Origin: Streptomyces bambusae
GTDB lineage: Bacteria; Actinomycetota; Actinomycetes; Streptomycetales; Streptomycetaceae
Direction of reading: 5' to 3'
Length of the DNA stretch: 64,000 nt
Assembly: GCF_019400985.1 (NCBI RefSeq)
Contig: NZ_WTFF01000002.1
Location: forward strand, 28,513 to 92,512
The notes below the pieces were generated by a model. That model saw nothing but the letters and a program-made list of their open reading frames with translations, did no database searches and was not told the DNA's origin. Positions 21,027 to 30,192 of this stretch are shown in pieces. The first letter of the stretch is position 1. Each line of letters starts with the position of its first letter. The translations under genes were made by a program, and so were the position numbers.

Positions 21027-22058
21027 ATGGAGCCGTCGCCCAAGCGCATGCCGACTCTCGACGAGGTGGCCGCACGAGCCGGTGTGTCGCGCACGGCGGC
21101 CTCCCGTGTGATCAACAACGCCCCGCACGTAAGCCGCGCCAAGCGGGAGGCGGTCCAACGGGCCGTGCGCGAGCTGGGTTTCGTGCCCAATCCGGCCGCG
21201 CAGGCCCTGGCGACCCGCAAGGTCGGAGCGGTGGTGCTGGCAGTCTCCAGCGACGAGCCGGGCCTGTTCGCCGACCCGTTCTTCGCGGAGGTCGTCGTCG
21301 GCGTCAGCGCCGCGCTGGAGCAGACCGACCTCGAACTGATCCTGCTGCTGGCCAACACCCCGCGCGGCCGGGAGAGGTTCGAGCGGTTGCTGCGCTCCCG
21401 CCGGGCCGACGGCGTCATGCTGATGGCGCTGCGCGGCGACGATCTCCTGGGACGCCTGTGCCAGGAGGCCGGCCTCCCCGTCGTCTTCGGCGGACTCCCG
21501 CTCACCGGGGAGCCCACATGGTACGTGGACGCCGACAACCGGGGCGGTGCCCGGCTGGCCGCCGAGCACTTCGCGCGCACGGGCCGCCGACGGCCCGTCA
21601 TGATCACCGGACAGGTGGATGCCAGGGCCTCCGTCGCGCGGGAGCAGGGGTTCACCGACGGTCTGACCCTGTCCGGCCTGCCGCTGCTCGGGGTCGAGCC
21701 CGGACAGTTCACCGAGGACGGCGGCGCCGCAGCGATGGAGCGACTGCTCCGGGCGCACCCCGACCCCGATGCGGTGTTCGCGGCCTCCGACGCGATGGCC
21801 ATCGGCGCTCTGCGCACCTTGCGGGAACGGGGGCTCCGGGTGCCCGAGGACGTCGCGGTGATCGGCTTCGACGACCTGGCGAGCGCCCGGCACACCAGCC
21901 CGCCGCTGACCACGGTCCATCAGCCGGTGCGGGCGCTGGGGCAGGAGATGGCCCGGATGCTGGTCGGTGCCATCGAAGGACACCGCCCCAGCCCGCTGAT
22001 CCTCCCGACCCGCCTGACCGTGCGCGAGTCCGCCCCCGATCTGCCCGTGCAGGCCTGA
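21027..22058 (+). CDS. LacI-family regulator (CebR-like)
   Basis: A 343-residue repressor. ATG 21027 has GAGGAG ten bases upstream and is preferred over GTG 21003. The helix-turn-helix is at about residues 7-32 (TLDEVAARAGVSRTAASRVI), followed by the hinge (AQALATRK) and a PBP1-like ligand domain ending VAVIGFDDLASARHTSPPLTTVHQP. The sequence style, including GLFADPFFAEVVVGVSAAL, recalls CebR. However, cebEFG and the cytosolic beta-glucosidase that normally accompany CebR are not in this window, so it may be a paralogue dedicated to the neighbouring cellulase. It overlaps neither neighbour and converges on the GH43 gene across 31 bp. Confidence 0.88.
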   Translation: MEPSPKRMPTLDEVAARAGVSRTAASRVINNAPHVSRAKREAVQRAVRELGFVPNPAAQALATRKVGAVVLAVSSDEPGLFADPFFAEVVVGVSAALEQTDLELILLLANTPRGRERFERLLRSRRADGVMLMALRGDDLLGRLCQEAGLPVVFGGLPLTGEPTWYVDADNRGGARLAAEHFARTGRRRPVMITGQVDARASVAREQGFTDGLTLSGLPLLGVEPGQFTEDGGAAAMERLLRAHPDPDAVFAASDAMAIGALRTLRERGLRVPEDVAVIGFDDLASARHTSPPLTTVHQPVRALGQEMARMLVGAIEGHRPSPLILPTRLTVRESAPDLPVQA

Positions 22059-22089
22059 TCGGCGGGCGGGACCCGGGACGTTCGCGGGA

Positions 22090-23577
22090 TCACCGGCGTC
22101 CCGGCGGTTCCCGTCGGCTCGGGTACGTGACGGCGAACCACGTGAAGTGCGCTTGGCCGGCGGAGGGGCGGCCGTTGGAGGTGGCGTAGAGGCCGAGCTG
22201 GATGCTGGTGAACAGCGGGGTCAGGAAGGTGGCTTCTACGGTGGGCAGATCCTTCCACGTGCCGTCGGGTGCCGCGTGGGCGAAGGTGTGGCTGAAGCCC
22301 CGGATGCGAACCCCCAGGCGAACGGGGCCCGGGGGGAGGGGAATGCCGGCCAGGACCTCGGGCCCGCGGCGGAGGCTGAGTCCTTCCGTCGTACGGAGGA
22401 AGAGGAGATGGGTGTCGTCGTCGAGGACCACGGCGAGGCCGGCCTGTTCGTGCGGTGCGGCGGGGGTGAAGTGCAGTTCGGTGGAGACGTCGCAGTCGGG
22501 CTGTTCCTGGGGGCGGGCCAGGAGGGACGGGGTGGTGCGTTCACCGAGGCGTTCGGGGCGGAGCTGGAGGCGCAGTCCGTCGCCGGTGGTCCAGAACCGC
22601 GCGGGTGGGGTGCGCAGGGTGCTCCAGTCGGCGGAGAGGGTGGTGAAGCCGTCGTGGAGGGGGCGGCGAAGGTCGGTGTGGACGACGGGGGAGAAGACCG
22701 GCCAGCCCTCGTCCCAGGTGATCCGGCTGAGGAAGGTCTCGCGGCCGAGGGCGGAGCCCGGGCGGACGCCCAGGAGGACGGCCCGCCAGTCGCCGTACGG
22801 GGTCTGGACGAGGTCGGCGTGACCGGTGCAGGTGACCGGGCCCTTGGCGGGTGGCAGCACCGGGTTGCCGGGGGCGCCCACGTACGGGCCGGTCACGTGG
22901 TCGGCGCGGGCGGCCACCACGGTGTGGTCCACATCGGTGCCACCCTCGGCGGTGAGCAGAAGATAGGTGCCGTCGATCTTGTAGAGGTGCGGGGCTTCCG
23001 ACCATCGGGCGCCGGGGTGGCTCCCCGACCACAGGACGTGCTCCGGTCCCGTGAGCCGTCGTTCGCGGGGAAGGTACTCGCGCATCCAGATCTCGGTGAG
23101 GCCGGCGTCCTCGTCCACCACGCGGGCGGCGGTGAACCAGGCCCGGCCGTCGCCGTCGCCGCTGTCGTCCGGCCCGTCGTCGAAGAACAGCGACGGGTCG
23201 AAGCCCTCGCCGTCCAGCCAGTGCGGCTCCGACCACGGCCCCGCCGGGTCGGTCGCCGTGACGACGAAATGGCCGGGGCCGTCCATCAGCGTGCAGACGA
23301 GATGGAAGACCCCGTCATGGTGCCGGATCGTCGGTGCGAACAGCCCCCGTGAGGGCTCGCACCCGTCGAGGTCGAGCTGGGACGGCCGGTCGAGGGCGGA
23401 GCCGATGCGCCGCCAGTTCACGAGATCGCGGCTGTGGAACACGGGAAGGCCCGGGAACCATTCGAAGCTGGACGTCACCAGGTAGTAGTCCGCGCCCACT
23501 CGGCAGACGGACGGGTCGGGCCGGAACCCGGGCAGCACGGGATCACCGAAGACGGGATCATCGAACAACGTGGTCAT
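22090..23577 (-). CDS. GH43 beta-xylosidase / alpha-L-arabinofuranosidase, intracellular
   Basis: Cleaves short (arabino)xylo-oligosaccharides in the cytosol; 495 residues and no signal peptide. The N-terminal five-bladed propeller starts with PGFRPDPSVCRVGADYYLVTSSFEWFPGLPVFHSRDLVNW, where FRPDPS holds the catalytic base Asp. GFDPSLFFDD and WSEAPHLYK carry the pKa-modulating Asp and the acid Glu. A C-terminal beta-sandwich (about 310-495) is the usual second domain of large GH43 xylosidases. The start ATG overlaps the GH3 stop (ATGA), so it is coupled to GH3 in a lacI-GH3-GH43 operon. Confidence 0.92.
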   Translation of the reverse strand: MTTLFDDPVFGDPVLPGFRPDPSVCRVGADYYLVTSSFEWFPGLPVFHSRDLVNWRRIGSALDRPSQLDLDGCEPSRGLFAPTIRHHDGVFHLVCTLMDGPGHFVVTATDPAGPWSEPHWLDGEGFDPSLFFDDGPDDSGDGDGRAWFTAARVVDEDAGLTEIWMREYLPRERRLTGPEHVLWSGSHPGARWSEAPHLYKIDGTYLLLTAEGGTDVDHTVVAARADHVTGPYVGAPGNPVLPPAKGPVTCTGHADLVQTPYGDWRAVLLGVRPGSALGRETFLSRITWDEGWPVFSPVVHTDLRRPLHDGFTTLSADWSTLRTPPARFWTTGDGLRLQLRPERLGERTTPSLLARPQEQPDCDVSTELHFTPAAPHEQAGLAVVLDDDTHLLFLRTTEGLSLRRGPEVLAGIPLPPGPVRLGVRIRGFSHTFAHAAPDGTWKDLPTVEATFLTPLFTSIQLGLYATSNGRPSAGQAHFTWFAVTYPSRREPPGRR

Positions 23578-25793
23578 GGAACCGGGACGATCTCGACCGG
23601 CACGGACAGCACCCGGTCGGCCCCCGGGTGACGTACGGGGCCCTCCAGGGTGAAGGAGCCCTGGAGCGGAAGATCGCCGCTGGACCGTCCGACGGCCACG
23701 CCGATCTCCCCGGGCTCCACTCTCCTGCGCAGGTCGAGCCCGGTGAAGGAGGTCCGGTCGGCATGGACGGCGAAAGTGATCCGGGCGGCCGCTCCCGGCC
23801 GCAGTTCGACCCTGGCGAATCCGGCGAGCCACCGCTGCGGCCGGACGACGGACGCCACGGGGTCGGAGAGGTACAGCTGGACCACCTCGGTCCCGGCCAC
23901 CTCGCCGACGTTGCGTACGGTGACCGAAACGGCGACGGCCCCGTCCGTCGCGGCGACGGGATCCACCGAGAGCTCCGAGCAGGTGAAGCTGGTCCAGCTC
24001 AGCCCGTGTCCGAAGGGGAACAGCGGGGTCGGGTCCGCCGAGCTCCAGTCGGTGTGCCCGCCGAGCCTGGCGTGCAGGTAGGTGCCTGGCTGTCCGCCGA
24101 CCTGGCGGGGGATGGAGACGGGCAGCCGCCCGGACGGTTCGGCGGCCCCGCTGATGATCCGGGCCAGCGCCGTCCCGCCCTCCTCGCCGGGGAAGAACAC
24201 CTGCACCACGGCCGATGCGCGTTCGGCCAGCGTGCCGAGCGCGTAGGGCCGTCCGGAGACGAGGACCAGGACGGTCGGCACCCCGGAGTCCAGAACGGCG
24301 GAGGCGAGTGAGGCCTGGTCGCCGGGCAGGTCGAGGGTCTCGGCGTCGCAGCCCTCCCCGGAGGTGCCCCGGCCGAACATGCCGGCCCGGTCCCCGAGCA
24401 CCAGCACGTTCACGTCCGGATCGTCCTCGGTGACCGTGAACCCGGCAGCGGTGAGCGCCTCGCCGAGCGTCGGGATCTCCAGCCCGAGGTCGCCGGGCAG
24501 CGCGACGTGGTTGGGGAAGGAATAGCAGCCGAGGAAGGACCGGGGGTCGTCGGCGTACGGCCCGCTGATCGCGACACGGCACGGCCGCAGCGGCAGGGTG
24601 CCGTCGTTGGCGAGCAGCACGGTGGACCGTTCGGCCAGGAGCCTGGCCAGTGCCCGGTTCTCCGGCGGGTCGAGGTCGACCGGCCCGGGCTCGACGGGTT
24701 CCCAGCCGGGGTCGAGCAGGCCGAGCTCGGCCTTCTGCAGCAGGACCCGTTCCGCGGCCCGGTCGATGAACTCCTCGGACAGGCTTCCCGACCGCACGAG
24801 TTCGGTCAGCGGCTCGCCGTAGCAGCGGGCCGTGGGCAGCTCGACATCGATTCCGGCGGTCAGCGCCAGGGCGCCGGCCGCGCCGCGCGATCCGGTGACC
24901 CCGTGCCGGGTCTGAAGGAAGGAGACGGCGTAGTAGTCGGCGACGACCACACCGCCGAAACCGAGCTCACCCCTGAGCAGTTCGGTCAGCAGCCGTTCGT
25001 CGGCTGCCACCGGGACGCCGTCCACGTCGGTGTAACTGTTCATCACCGACCGGGCGCCTCCCTCGCGCAGTGCCCGTACGAAAGGCTCGACCAGCACGTC
25101 CCTGAATTCGCGCGGCCCCGAGGAGACGGGGGCCATGTTCCGGCCGCCGCGTGAGGCCGAGTACCCGGCGAAGTGCTTGAGCGTCGCCACGATCCCGGCG
25201 CCCTCCAAGCCCTGCACGTAGGCGGTGCCGATCGCTCCGACGAGGTAGGGATCCTCGCCGATGCATTCCTCGGTCCGGCCCCACCGGTAGTCGCGGACCA
25301 CGTCGAGCACCGGAGCCAGCCCTTGGTGGACGCCGACCCGCCGCATCCCCGTGCCGATGGCGGCGGCCATGCGGCGCACGAGCCCGGGATCGAAGGACGC
25401 GCCCCAGGCCAGCGGCCCGGGGAAGACCGTCGCCCCCGACGTCATGAACCCGGTCAGGCACTCCTCGTGAGCGACCGCCGGGATCCCGAACCGGCCGGAT
25501 CCGGTCACCTGCCGCTGGAGCGAGGCGAGCCGCTCCATCCCGGCTTCCGCGGTGATCGGAGCGGTGCCGAACACCCGGGTGAGCTGGCCGAGCCCGTGGG
25601 CGACGATGTCGTCGAGGCCGGGCGCGGACTCGCCGGAATCGTCCTCCATCGGCGCGACCGGTGTCCCCGGATCCGAGGGCAGCGCCCAGAAGCCGGCGAG
25701 CTGACCCGCCTTCTCGTCCAGCGTCATCCGTTCCAGCAGATCGGCGACCCGTGTGGACACGGGCAGGAGGGGGTCACGCCAGGGCTCGGTCAA
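23574..25793 (-). CDS. GH3 beta-xylosidase, intracellular (BxlA-like)
   Basis: Hydrolyses xylobiose or other beta-glycosides after import; 739 residues without a signal peptide. The GH3 N-terminal barrel contains KHFAGYSASRGG and the nucleophile Asp in GFGGVVVADYYAVSF near residue 293. A second alpha/beta domain and a C-terminal fibronectin-III-like domain (PLFPFGHGLSWTSF onward) complete the standard architecture. The likely start is TTG 25793, six to seven bases after AGGAGA, which itself overlaps the lacI stop. The order lacI-GH3 opposite a binding-protein importer mirrors the bxlREFGA xylobiose locus of Streptomyces thermoviolaceus, which favours beta-xylosidase over beta-glucosidase. Confidence 0.9.
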   Translation of the reverse strand: MTEPWRDPLLPVSTRVADLLERMTLDEKAGQLAGFWALPSDPGTPVAPMEDDSGESAPGLDDIVAHGLGQLTRVFGTAPITAEAGMERLASLQRQVTGSGRFGIPAVAHEECLTGFMTSGATVFPGPLAWGASFDPGLVRRMAAAIGTGMRRVGVHQGLAPVLDVVRDYRWGRTEECIGEDPYLVGAIGTAYVQGLEGAGIVATLKHFAGYSASRGGRNMAPVSSGPREFRDVLVEPFVRALREGGARSVMNSYTDVDGVPVAADERLLTELLRGELGFGGVVVADYYAVSFLQTRHGVTGSRGAAGALALTAGIDVELPTARCYGEPLTELVRSGSLSEEFIDRAAERVLLQKAELGLLDPGWEPVEPGPVDLDPPENRALARLLAERSTVLLANDGTLPLRPCRVAISGPYADDPRSFLGCYSFPNHVALPGDLGLEIPTLGEALTAAGFTVTEDDPDVNVLVLGDRAGMFGRGTSGEGCDAETLDLPGDQASLASAVLDSGVPTVLVLVSGRPYALGTLAERASAVVQVFFPGEEGGTALARIISGAAEPSGRLPVSIPRQVGGQPGTYLHARLGGHTDWSSADPTPLFPFGHGLSWTSFTCSELSVDPVAATDGAVAVSVTVRNVGEVAGTEVVQLYLSDPVASVVRPQRWLAGFARVELRPGAAARITFAVHADRTSFTGLDLRRRVEPGEIGVAVGRSSGDLPLQGSFTLEGPVRHPGADRVLSVPVEIVPVP

Positions 25794-25802
25794 GGAGTTC
25801 TC

Positions 25803-26816
25803 CTAGAGACGGGGCGGGGCGGTGGAGAGCCGGACCTTGAGCTCGGTCGAGAGCTCCATCCGGGGGCTGACCAGGGGCTGGCCGTCCAGGAGCTGGAAGA
25901 GCGTGCGGGCGGCGAGCCGGCCCATCTCCTCCAGCGGCTGGCGCACGGTGGTCAGCGGCGGTGACAGCCATTCGCACATCGGCAGGTCGTCGAAACCGAC
26001 CACGCTGAGGTCGTGCGGGATGCTCAGCCCGCCCTGCCGGGCGGCTTCGTAGACGCCCATCGCCTGCTGGTCGCTACCGGCGAAGACGGCGGTCGGCGGC
26101 TCGGGGAGGGCGAGCAGTTCCCGGGCGCGCCGGAAGCCGCCCTCGTGCTGGAAGTCGCCGAACCGGATCAGGTCGCGGTCGACCTCGATCCCGGCCCGCT
26201 CCAGCGCGGCCCGGTACCCGTCGATGCGGGCCTGGCTGCAGAGCATCTCCTTGCGCCCGCCGATCGTGGCGATCCGGCGGTGCCCCAGCTCCAGCAGGTG
26301 CTCGGTGGCGGCGAGGCCGCCCGCCCAGTTGGTCGCGCCGATGCTCGGCACACCGTTGCCCGGCAGGTCGATCGGGTCGATGACGACCAGCGCCACGCCG
26401 GCCTGTTCGACCTGGGCGCGCTGGGCCTGGGTGACCGAGGCGGTGACGAGGATGACGCCGTCGCTGTGGTGCAGGACCGGCAGTGCGGCCCAGCTCGACG
26501 GCGTGGCCTCGCCCGGCGGGACGAGCGACACGACGGTGCCGACGCTCCGCCGGGCGCACTCGGCCTCGACGCCGCGCAGTATCTCCACCGCCCACGCGCT
26601 GTCCAGACCGCCGATGATCAAGTCGACCAGGCCCGACCTGCGGGCCCTGCCCTGCCGGCCGGGGCGCAGGTAGTTGTGAGATCGCAGCAGGGTCTCGATC
26701 CGTTCGCGTGTCGCGGGTGCGACATCGGAGCGACCGTTGATCACCTTGGACACGGTGGCCTGGGAGACCCCTGCCTCCGCGGCGATGACGGCCAGGGTCG
26801 GACGCTGCTCGCTCAA
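25803..26816 (-). CDS. bxlR: LacI-family repressor of xylan utilisation (BxlR-like)
   Basis: A 337-residue regulator. TTG 26816 with AGAGGAG five bases upstream is preferred; an earlier in-frame TTG at 26870 has no clear ribosome-binding site. The helix-turn-helix is near residues 6-30 (TLAVIAAEAGVSQATVSKVI), followed by the PBP1-type domain ending LSVVGFDDLPMCEWLSPPLTTVRQP. It is divergent from the bxlEFG-type importer and upstream of GH3 and GH43. CGAAA/TTTCG inverted repeats in the shared region and before xynA are its likely targets. The expected inducer is xylobiose (family knowledge). The hinge, SHNYLRPGRQGRARR, is unusually basic. Confidence 0.85.
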   Translation of the reverse strand: MSEQRPTLAVIAAEAGVSQATVSKVINGRSDVAPATRERIETLLRSHNYLRPGRQGRARRSGLVDLIIGGLDSAWAVEILRGVEAECARRSVGTVVSLVPPGEATPSSWAALPVLHHSDGVILVTASVTQAQRAQVEQAGVALVVIDPIDLPGNGVPSIGATNWAGGLAATEHLLELGHRRIATIGGRKEMLCSQARIDGYRAALERAGIEVDRDLIRFGDFQHEGGFRRARELLALPEPPTAVFAGSDQQAMGVYEAARQGGLSIPHDLSVVGFDDLPMCEWLSPPLTTVRQPLEEMGRLAARTLFQLLDGQPLVSPRMELSTELKVRLSTAPPRL

Positions 26817-26865
26817 CTTCGCTCCTCTGCGCGGACGCCTTGGGCCGGCGGCTGGCGACACATAT

Positions 26866-26888
26866 CGCAAACTTTCGAAGAGTTTCCG
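26866..26888. promoter_or_regulatory. Degenerate BxlR-type element upstream of bxlR
   Basis: CGCAAACTTTCG overlaps CGAAGAGTTTCCG through a shared TTTCGAA centre. Each is an imperfect version of CGAAA-N-TTTCG. It lies 50 bp upstream of the repressor start codon and may serve autoregulation. Confidence 0.45.
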
Positions 26889-27008
26889 GTCGGTGTGACC
26901 TGGTTGTCAAGCCTCCAACAGGGCTGCTGCCGACGGAAATTCGGTGAGAAGGCTTGACCGGTGGGCCCCATGTTCCTAGTTTGTGGCAGCACGAATTCGA
27001 GAATGTTA

Positions 27009-27021
27009 CGAAACATTTTCG
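27009..27021. promoter_or_regulatory. BxlR-type operator upstream of bxlE
   Basis: CGAAA-CAT-TTTCG, an inverted repeat with a 3-bp spacer, lies 35 bp before the binding-protein start. A second imperfect repeat, GAATGTT/AACATTT (27001-27017), overlaps it. It is the likely main operator of the long xylan operon. Confidence 0.65.
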
Positions 27022-27055
27022 AAGTCGAACCGGTATTCCCCACCCCGGAGGTCCC

Positions 27056-28348
27056 ATGGCCAGCACACCCCCGAGTCGACGAAGCTTCCTGGCGCTCTCG
27101 GGCCTGACCGCTCTGTCCCTCTCGCTGACCGCGGCCTGCGGCAGCGGGGACTCCGGCCAGGGGCCGGCGGCCGACGGCGAGGTGACCTTCGCGTGGTGGA
27201 ACATCGCCACGACGGAACCGGGCAAGTCCCTCTTCCCGCAGATCTCCTCGGCGTTCACGGCCGCCCACCCGAACATCACGATCAAGACGACCTCGTTGGA
27301 GAACGAGGCGTTCAAGTCCAAGCTGACGGCCACCACTTCGTCGGGCAAGCTCCCCGACGTCTTCCAGACCTGGGGCGGCGGCGTGCTGCGGCAGCAGGTC
27401 GACGCGGGGCTGGTCGAGGACCTCACGGACGCGTTCGGCTGGTCCTCCGACCTCACCCCGGTCTCGCTGCAGGCCTATCAGTTCGAGGGCCGGACCTACG
27501 GGGTGCCCTACGACGTCGGCATGGTCGGCTTCTGGTACAACAAGAAGCTCTTCGCCGAGGCAGGAATCACCGCTCCGCCGGCCACCTGGGCCGAGCTCCT
27601 CGAAGACGTCAAGAAGCTCAAGGCGGCGGGCGTCACTCCGATCGCCCTCGCCGGCAAGGAGAAATGGCCGGGCCACTACTACTGGGCCTACCTCGCGATG
27701 CGCGTCGCAGGCCTCCCCGCGCTGCAGCAGGCCGCGACCACCAAGGACTTCACCGGCGCCGGCTTCGTCCAGGCGGGCACCCACCTCAAGGAGCTGGTCG
27801 ACCTCCAGCCGTTCCAGACGGGCTTCCTCGGTGCCGGCTACGCCACCCCCGGCGGCCAGGCCGCGACCATGGGCAACGGCAAGGCCGCCATGGAGCTGAT
27901 GGGGCAGTGGGGGCCCTCGGTCCAGAAGGACGCGGGCGCCGACCTCGGAGCGGACCTGGGCTTCTTCCCCTTCCCGACGGTCGACGGCGGCGTCGGCCGG
28001 GCCACCGACGTGTTCGGCGGTGGCGGTGGCTTCGCGCTGCGCAAGGGCGCGCCGAAGGAGGCGCTGGAGTTCCTGAAGTTCTTCGTCCTGGAGAACGAGT
28101 CCAAGCTGCTGGCCTCCAACGGCTACCTGCCGGTGGTCAAGGGCGCGGAGAGCCAGCTCACCGACGCCAACAGGAAGGCGGTGGCCGACAGCCTGGTCAA
28201 GGCGACGGGCTTCCAGCTCTACCTCGACCAGGCCTACCCGCCGGCGGTCGGCCAGGAGATCAACGACAGCGTCGCCGACCTCATCGCCGGCAAGAAGACG
28301 CCCGAGCAGGTCACCAAGTCGATCACCGAGGCTGCGAAGGGTGCCTAG
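27056..28348 (+). CDS. bxlE: Xylo-oligosaccharide-binding lipoprotein of an ABC importer (BxlE-like)
   Basis: Family 1 extracellular solute-binding protein, 430 residues. ATG 27056 follows CCCGGAGGTCCC. The N-terminus combines a twin-arginine (RRSF) with a lipobox (LTAAC near residue 28), so lipidation after Tat export is possible. The mature protein has the usual two-lobe pattern (VTFAWWNIATTEPGK..., GVPYDVGMVGFWYNKKLFAEAGI). Position opposite bxlR with GH3/GH43, and upstream of two permeases and xylanases, supports xylobiose or xylotriose as ligand. No ATPase gene is present; importers of this type in Streptomyces use the shared ATPase MsiK. Confidence 0.9.
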   Translation: MASTPPSRRSFLALSGLTALSLSLTAACGSGDSGQGPAADGEVTFAWWNIATTEPGKSLFPQISSAFTAAHPNITIKTTSLENEAFKSKLTATTSSGKLPDVFQTWGGGVLRQQVDAGLVEDLTDAFGWSSDLTPVSLQAYQFEGRTYGVPYDVGMVGFWYNKKLFAEAGITAPPATWAELLEDVKKLKAAGVTPIALAGKEKWPGHYYWAYLAMRVAGLPALQQAATTKDFTGAGFVQAGTHLKELVDLQPFQTGFLGAGYATPGGQAATMGNGKAAMELMGQWGPSVQKDAGADLGADLGFFPFPTVDGGVGRATDVFGGGGGFALRKGAPKEALEFLKFFVLENESKLLASNGYLPVVKGAESQLTDANRKAVADSLVKATGFQLYLDQAYPPAVGQEINDSVADLIAGKKTPEQVTKSITEAAKGA

Positions 28349-29330
28349 CTCCGTGTCCACGCTGACCGAGGAGCGGACGCAGGACGCCCTGCCGGTGGCT
28401 CCGCCCGCCCCGGCACGCTCGCTGCTGCGCGGGTTGCGCAGCTGGGCGTCGGTCGCCTGGTTCCTCGTCCCGGCTCTGGTCCTCTTCCTCGTCTTCGTCC
28501 TCGCCCCGATCGCCGTCGCCGTCTACACCGGCTTCTTCAAGTGGAGCGGGACCGGCCCCATGGACGACTTCGTGGGCATCGAGAACTACACCAAGCTGTT
28601 CGACGATCAGGTCTTCCTCGGCGATCTGGGGCACGGGCTGTACCTGATCACCCTGTCGATCACCGTGCAGTTGCCGTTCGCGCTGTTCACCGCGGTCCTG
28701 CTCAACCAGAGGCTGCGCGGCCGGGCCGTCTACCGGATGCTGTTCTTCGCGCCGTACATCCTGTCCGAGGTGGTCACGGCGGTCCTCTTCACGATGATCT
28801 TCCTTCCTGGTGCCGGCATGGCCGACCATCTCGCCGGCGCCCTCGGCCTGGAGGGGCTGCGGGGGAAGTGGCTCTCCGATCCCTCGACGGTCATGCCGAC
28901 CCTGTTCGTGGTCATGACCTGGAAGTACTTCGGCTTCCACATGATGCTCTTCCTCGCCGGACTGCAGAGCATCCCCGGCGAGCTCCTCGAGGCCGCCTCC
29001 ATCGACGGCGCCGGCGTCTGGCAGCGCTTCCGGCACGTGACGCTGCCGCTGCTCGGCCCGACGATCAGGATCAGTGTCTTCCTTTCGGTCATCGGGGCCA
29101 TCCAGCTCTTCGACCTCGTCTGGGTCATGACCGCGGGCGGGCCCAACCACTCCTCCGAGACGATGGCGATCTCGATGTTCCAGTTCGGGTTCAAGCGCTA
29201 CCAGGTCGGCTATGCCAGTGCGATCAGCGTGGTGCTGTTCATGATCAGCCTGGTCTTCTCCCTCTTCTACCAGCGTTACGCGCTCCGCCGTGACCTGAGC
29301 GGAGCCGTCACCTCAGGAGGTGGCCGGTGA
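28341..29330 (+). CDS. bxlF: Sugar ABC permease (BxlF-like, MalF family)
   Basis: Inner-membrane subunit of the xylo-oligosaccharide importer, up to 329 residues. The first transmembrane helix is near residues 38-60 and the family EAA loop is ELLEAASIDGAGVWQRFRHVTLPLLGP. Two GTG starts are possible: 28341, which overlaps the bxlE stop with GAGG nine bases upstream, and 28353, ten bases after GAAGGG; the longer form is given. It ends in a GTGA overlap with the next permease. Confidence 0.92.
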   Translation: MPSSVSTLTEERTQDALPVAPPAPARSLLRGLRSWASVAWFLVPALVLFLVFVLAPIAVAVYTGFFKWSGTGPMDDFVGIENYTKLFDDQVFLGDLGHGLYLITLSITVQLPFALFTAVLLNQRLRGRAVYRMLFFAPYILSEVVTAVLFTMIFLPGAGMADHLAGALGLEGLRGKWLSDPSTVMPTLFVVMTWKYFGFHMMLFLAGLQSIPGELLEAASIDGAGVWQRFRHVTLPLLGPTIRISVFLSVIGAIQLFDLVWVMTAGGPNHSSETMAISMFQFGFKRYQVGYASAISVVLFMISLVFSLFYQRYALRRDLSGAVTSGGGR

Positions 29331-30157
29331 ACGCCCGCAGGACCGCACGAGGCCTGTCGCTGCACGCCGTGGTCTGGCTGATCGGCGCGTTCGTCGTCGT
29401 GCCGCTCGTCTACGCGGTGATCTCCGGGTTCAAGAGCACCGGCGAGCTGACGACCAACCCGTTCGGGCTGCCCGAGCACTGGAAGACCGGCAACTACACC
29501 GGCATTCTCGGCGACGGAATGTTCTGGCGGCAGATCGCCAACAGCGCCGGCATCGCGATCGGCACGACGTGCTGCACGGTGGCGGCGTCCGCGATGGCGG
29601 CGTTCGCGCTGGCCCGCTACGCCTTCCGGGGCAGGGAGCTGTTCTACACGCTGTTCACGATCGGGCTCATGTTCCCGTTCGCGGTGGCCGTCCTGCCGCT
29701 GTTCCTGCTGCTGCGCAACGTCGACCTGCTCGACAACCCGCTCGGAGTGATCCTCCCGCAGGCGGCCTTCGGGCTCCCCATGACGATCATCATCCTGCGC
29801 GGCTTCTTCCGGACCATCCCGGCGGAGATCGAGGAGGCGGCCGTCATGGACGGCTGCGGCAAGTTCCGCTTCTTCTGGAAGATCTTGCTGCCGATGGCGC
29901 GTCCGGCGCTCGGCACGGTGTCCGTGCTGGCGATCGTCGCGAGCTGGAACAACTTCTTCCTGCCGCTGCTGGTGTTCAACGACCCGAAATGGCAGACGAT
30001 CCCGGTCGGGGTCCAGCAGTTCCAGGGCCAGTACTCGACCGACTACGCTCTCGTCCTCGCCTACATCGTGCTCGCCATGGTCCCCGCCCTCGCGTTCTAC
30101 GCCGTCGCCGAGCGGCAGCTGATCGGCGGCCTGACGGCGGGCGCCACCAAGGGCTGA
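29327..30157 (+). CDS. bxlG: Sugar ABC permease (BxlG-like, MalG family)
   Basis: Second permease, 276 residues. It starts at GTG 29327 inside the bxlF stop (GTGA), with GGAGGTGG just upstream. About six helices are visible; the EAA loop is EIEEAAVMDGCGKFRFFWKILLPMARPA. It forms the importer with bxlE and bxlF and would need the MsiK-type ATPase from elsewhere in the genome. GH30 follows after 35 bp with its own ribosome-binding site, so the operon probably continues. Confidence 0.92.
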   Translation: MNARRTARGLSLHAVVWLIGAFVVVPLVYAVISGFKSTGELTTNPFGLPEHWKTGNYTGILGDGMFWRQIANSAGIAIGTTCCTVAASAMAAFALARYAFRGRELFYTLFTIGLMFPFAVAVLPLFLLLRNVDLLDNPLGVILPQAAFGLPMTIIILRGFFRTIPAEIEEAAVMDGCGKFRFFWKILLPMARPALGTVSVLAIVASWNNFFLPLLVFNDPKWQTIPVGVQQFQGQYSTDYALVLAYIVLAMVPALAFYAVAERQLIGGLTAGATKG

Positions 30158-30192
30158 CCCGTCCCGCGCGACCTCCACCCCCGAGGAGACTT

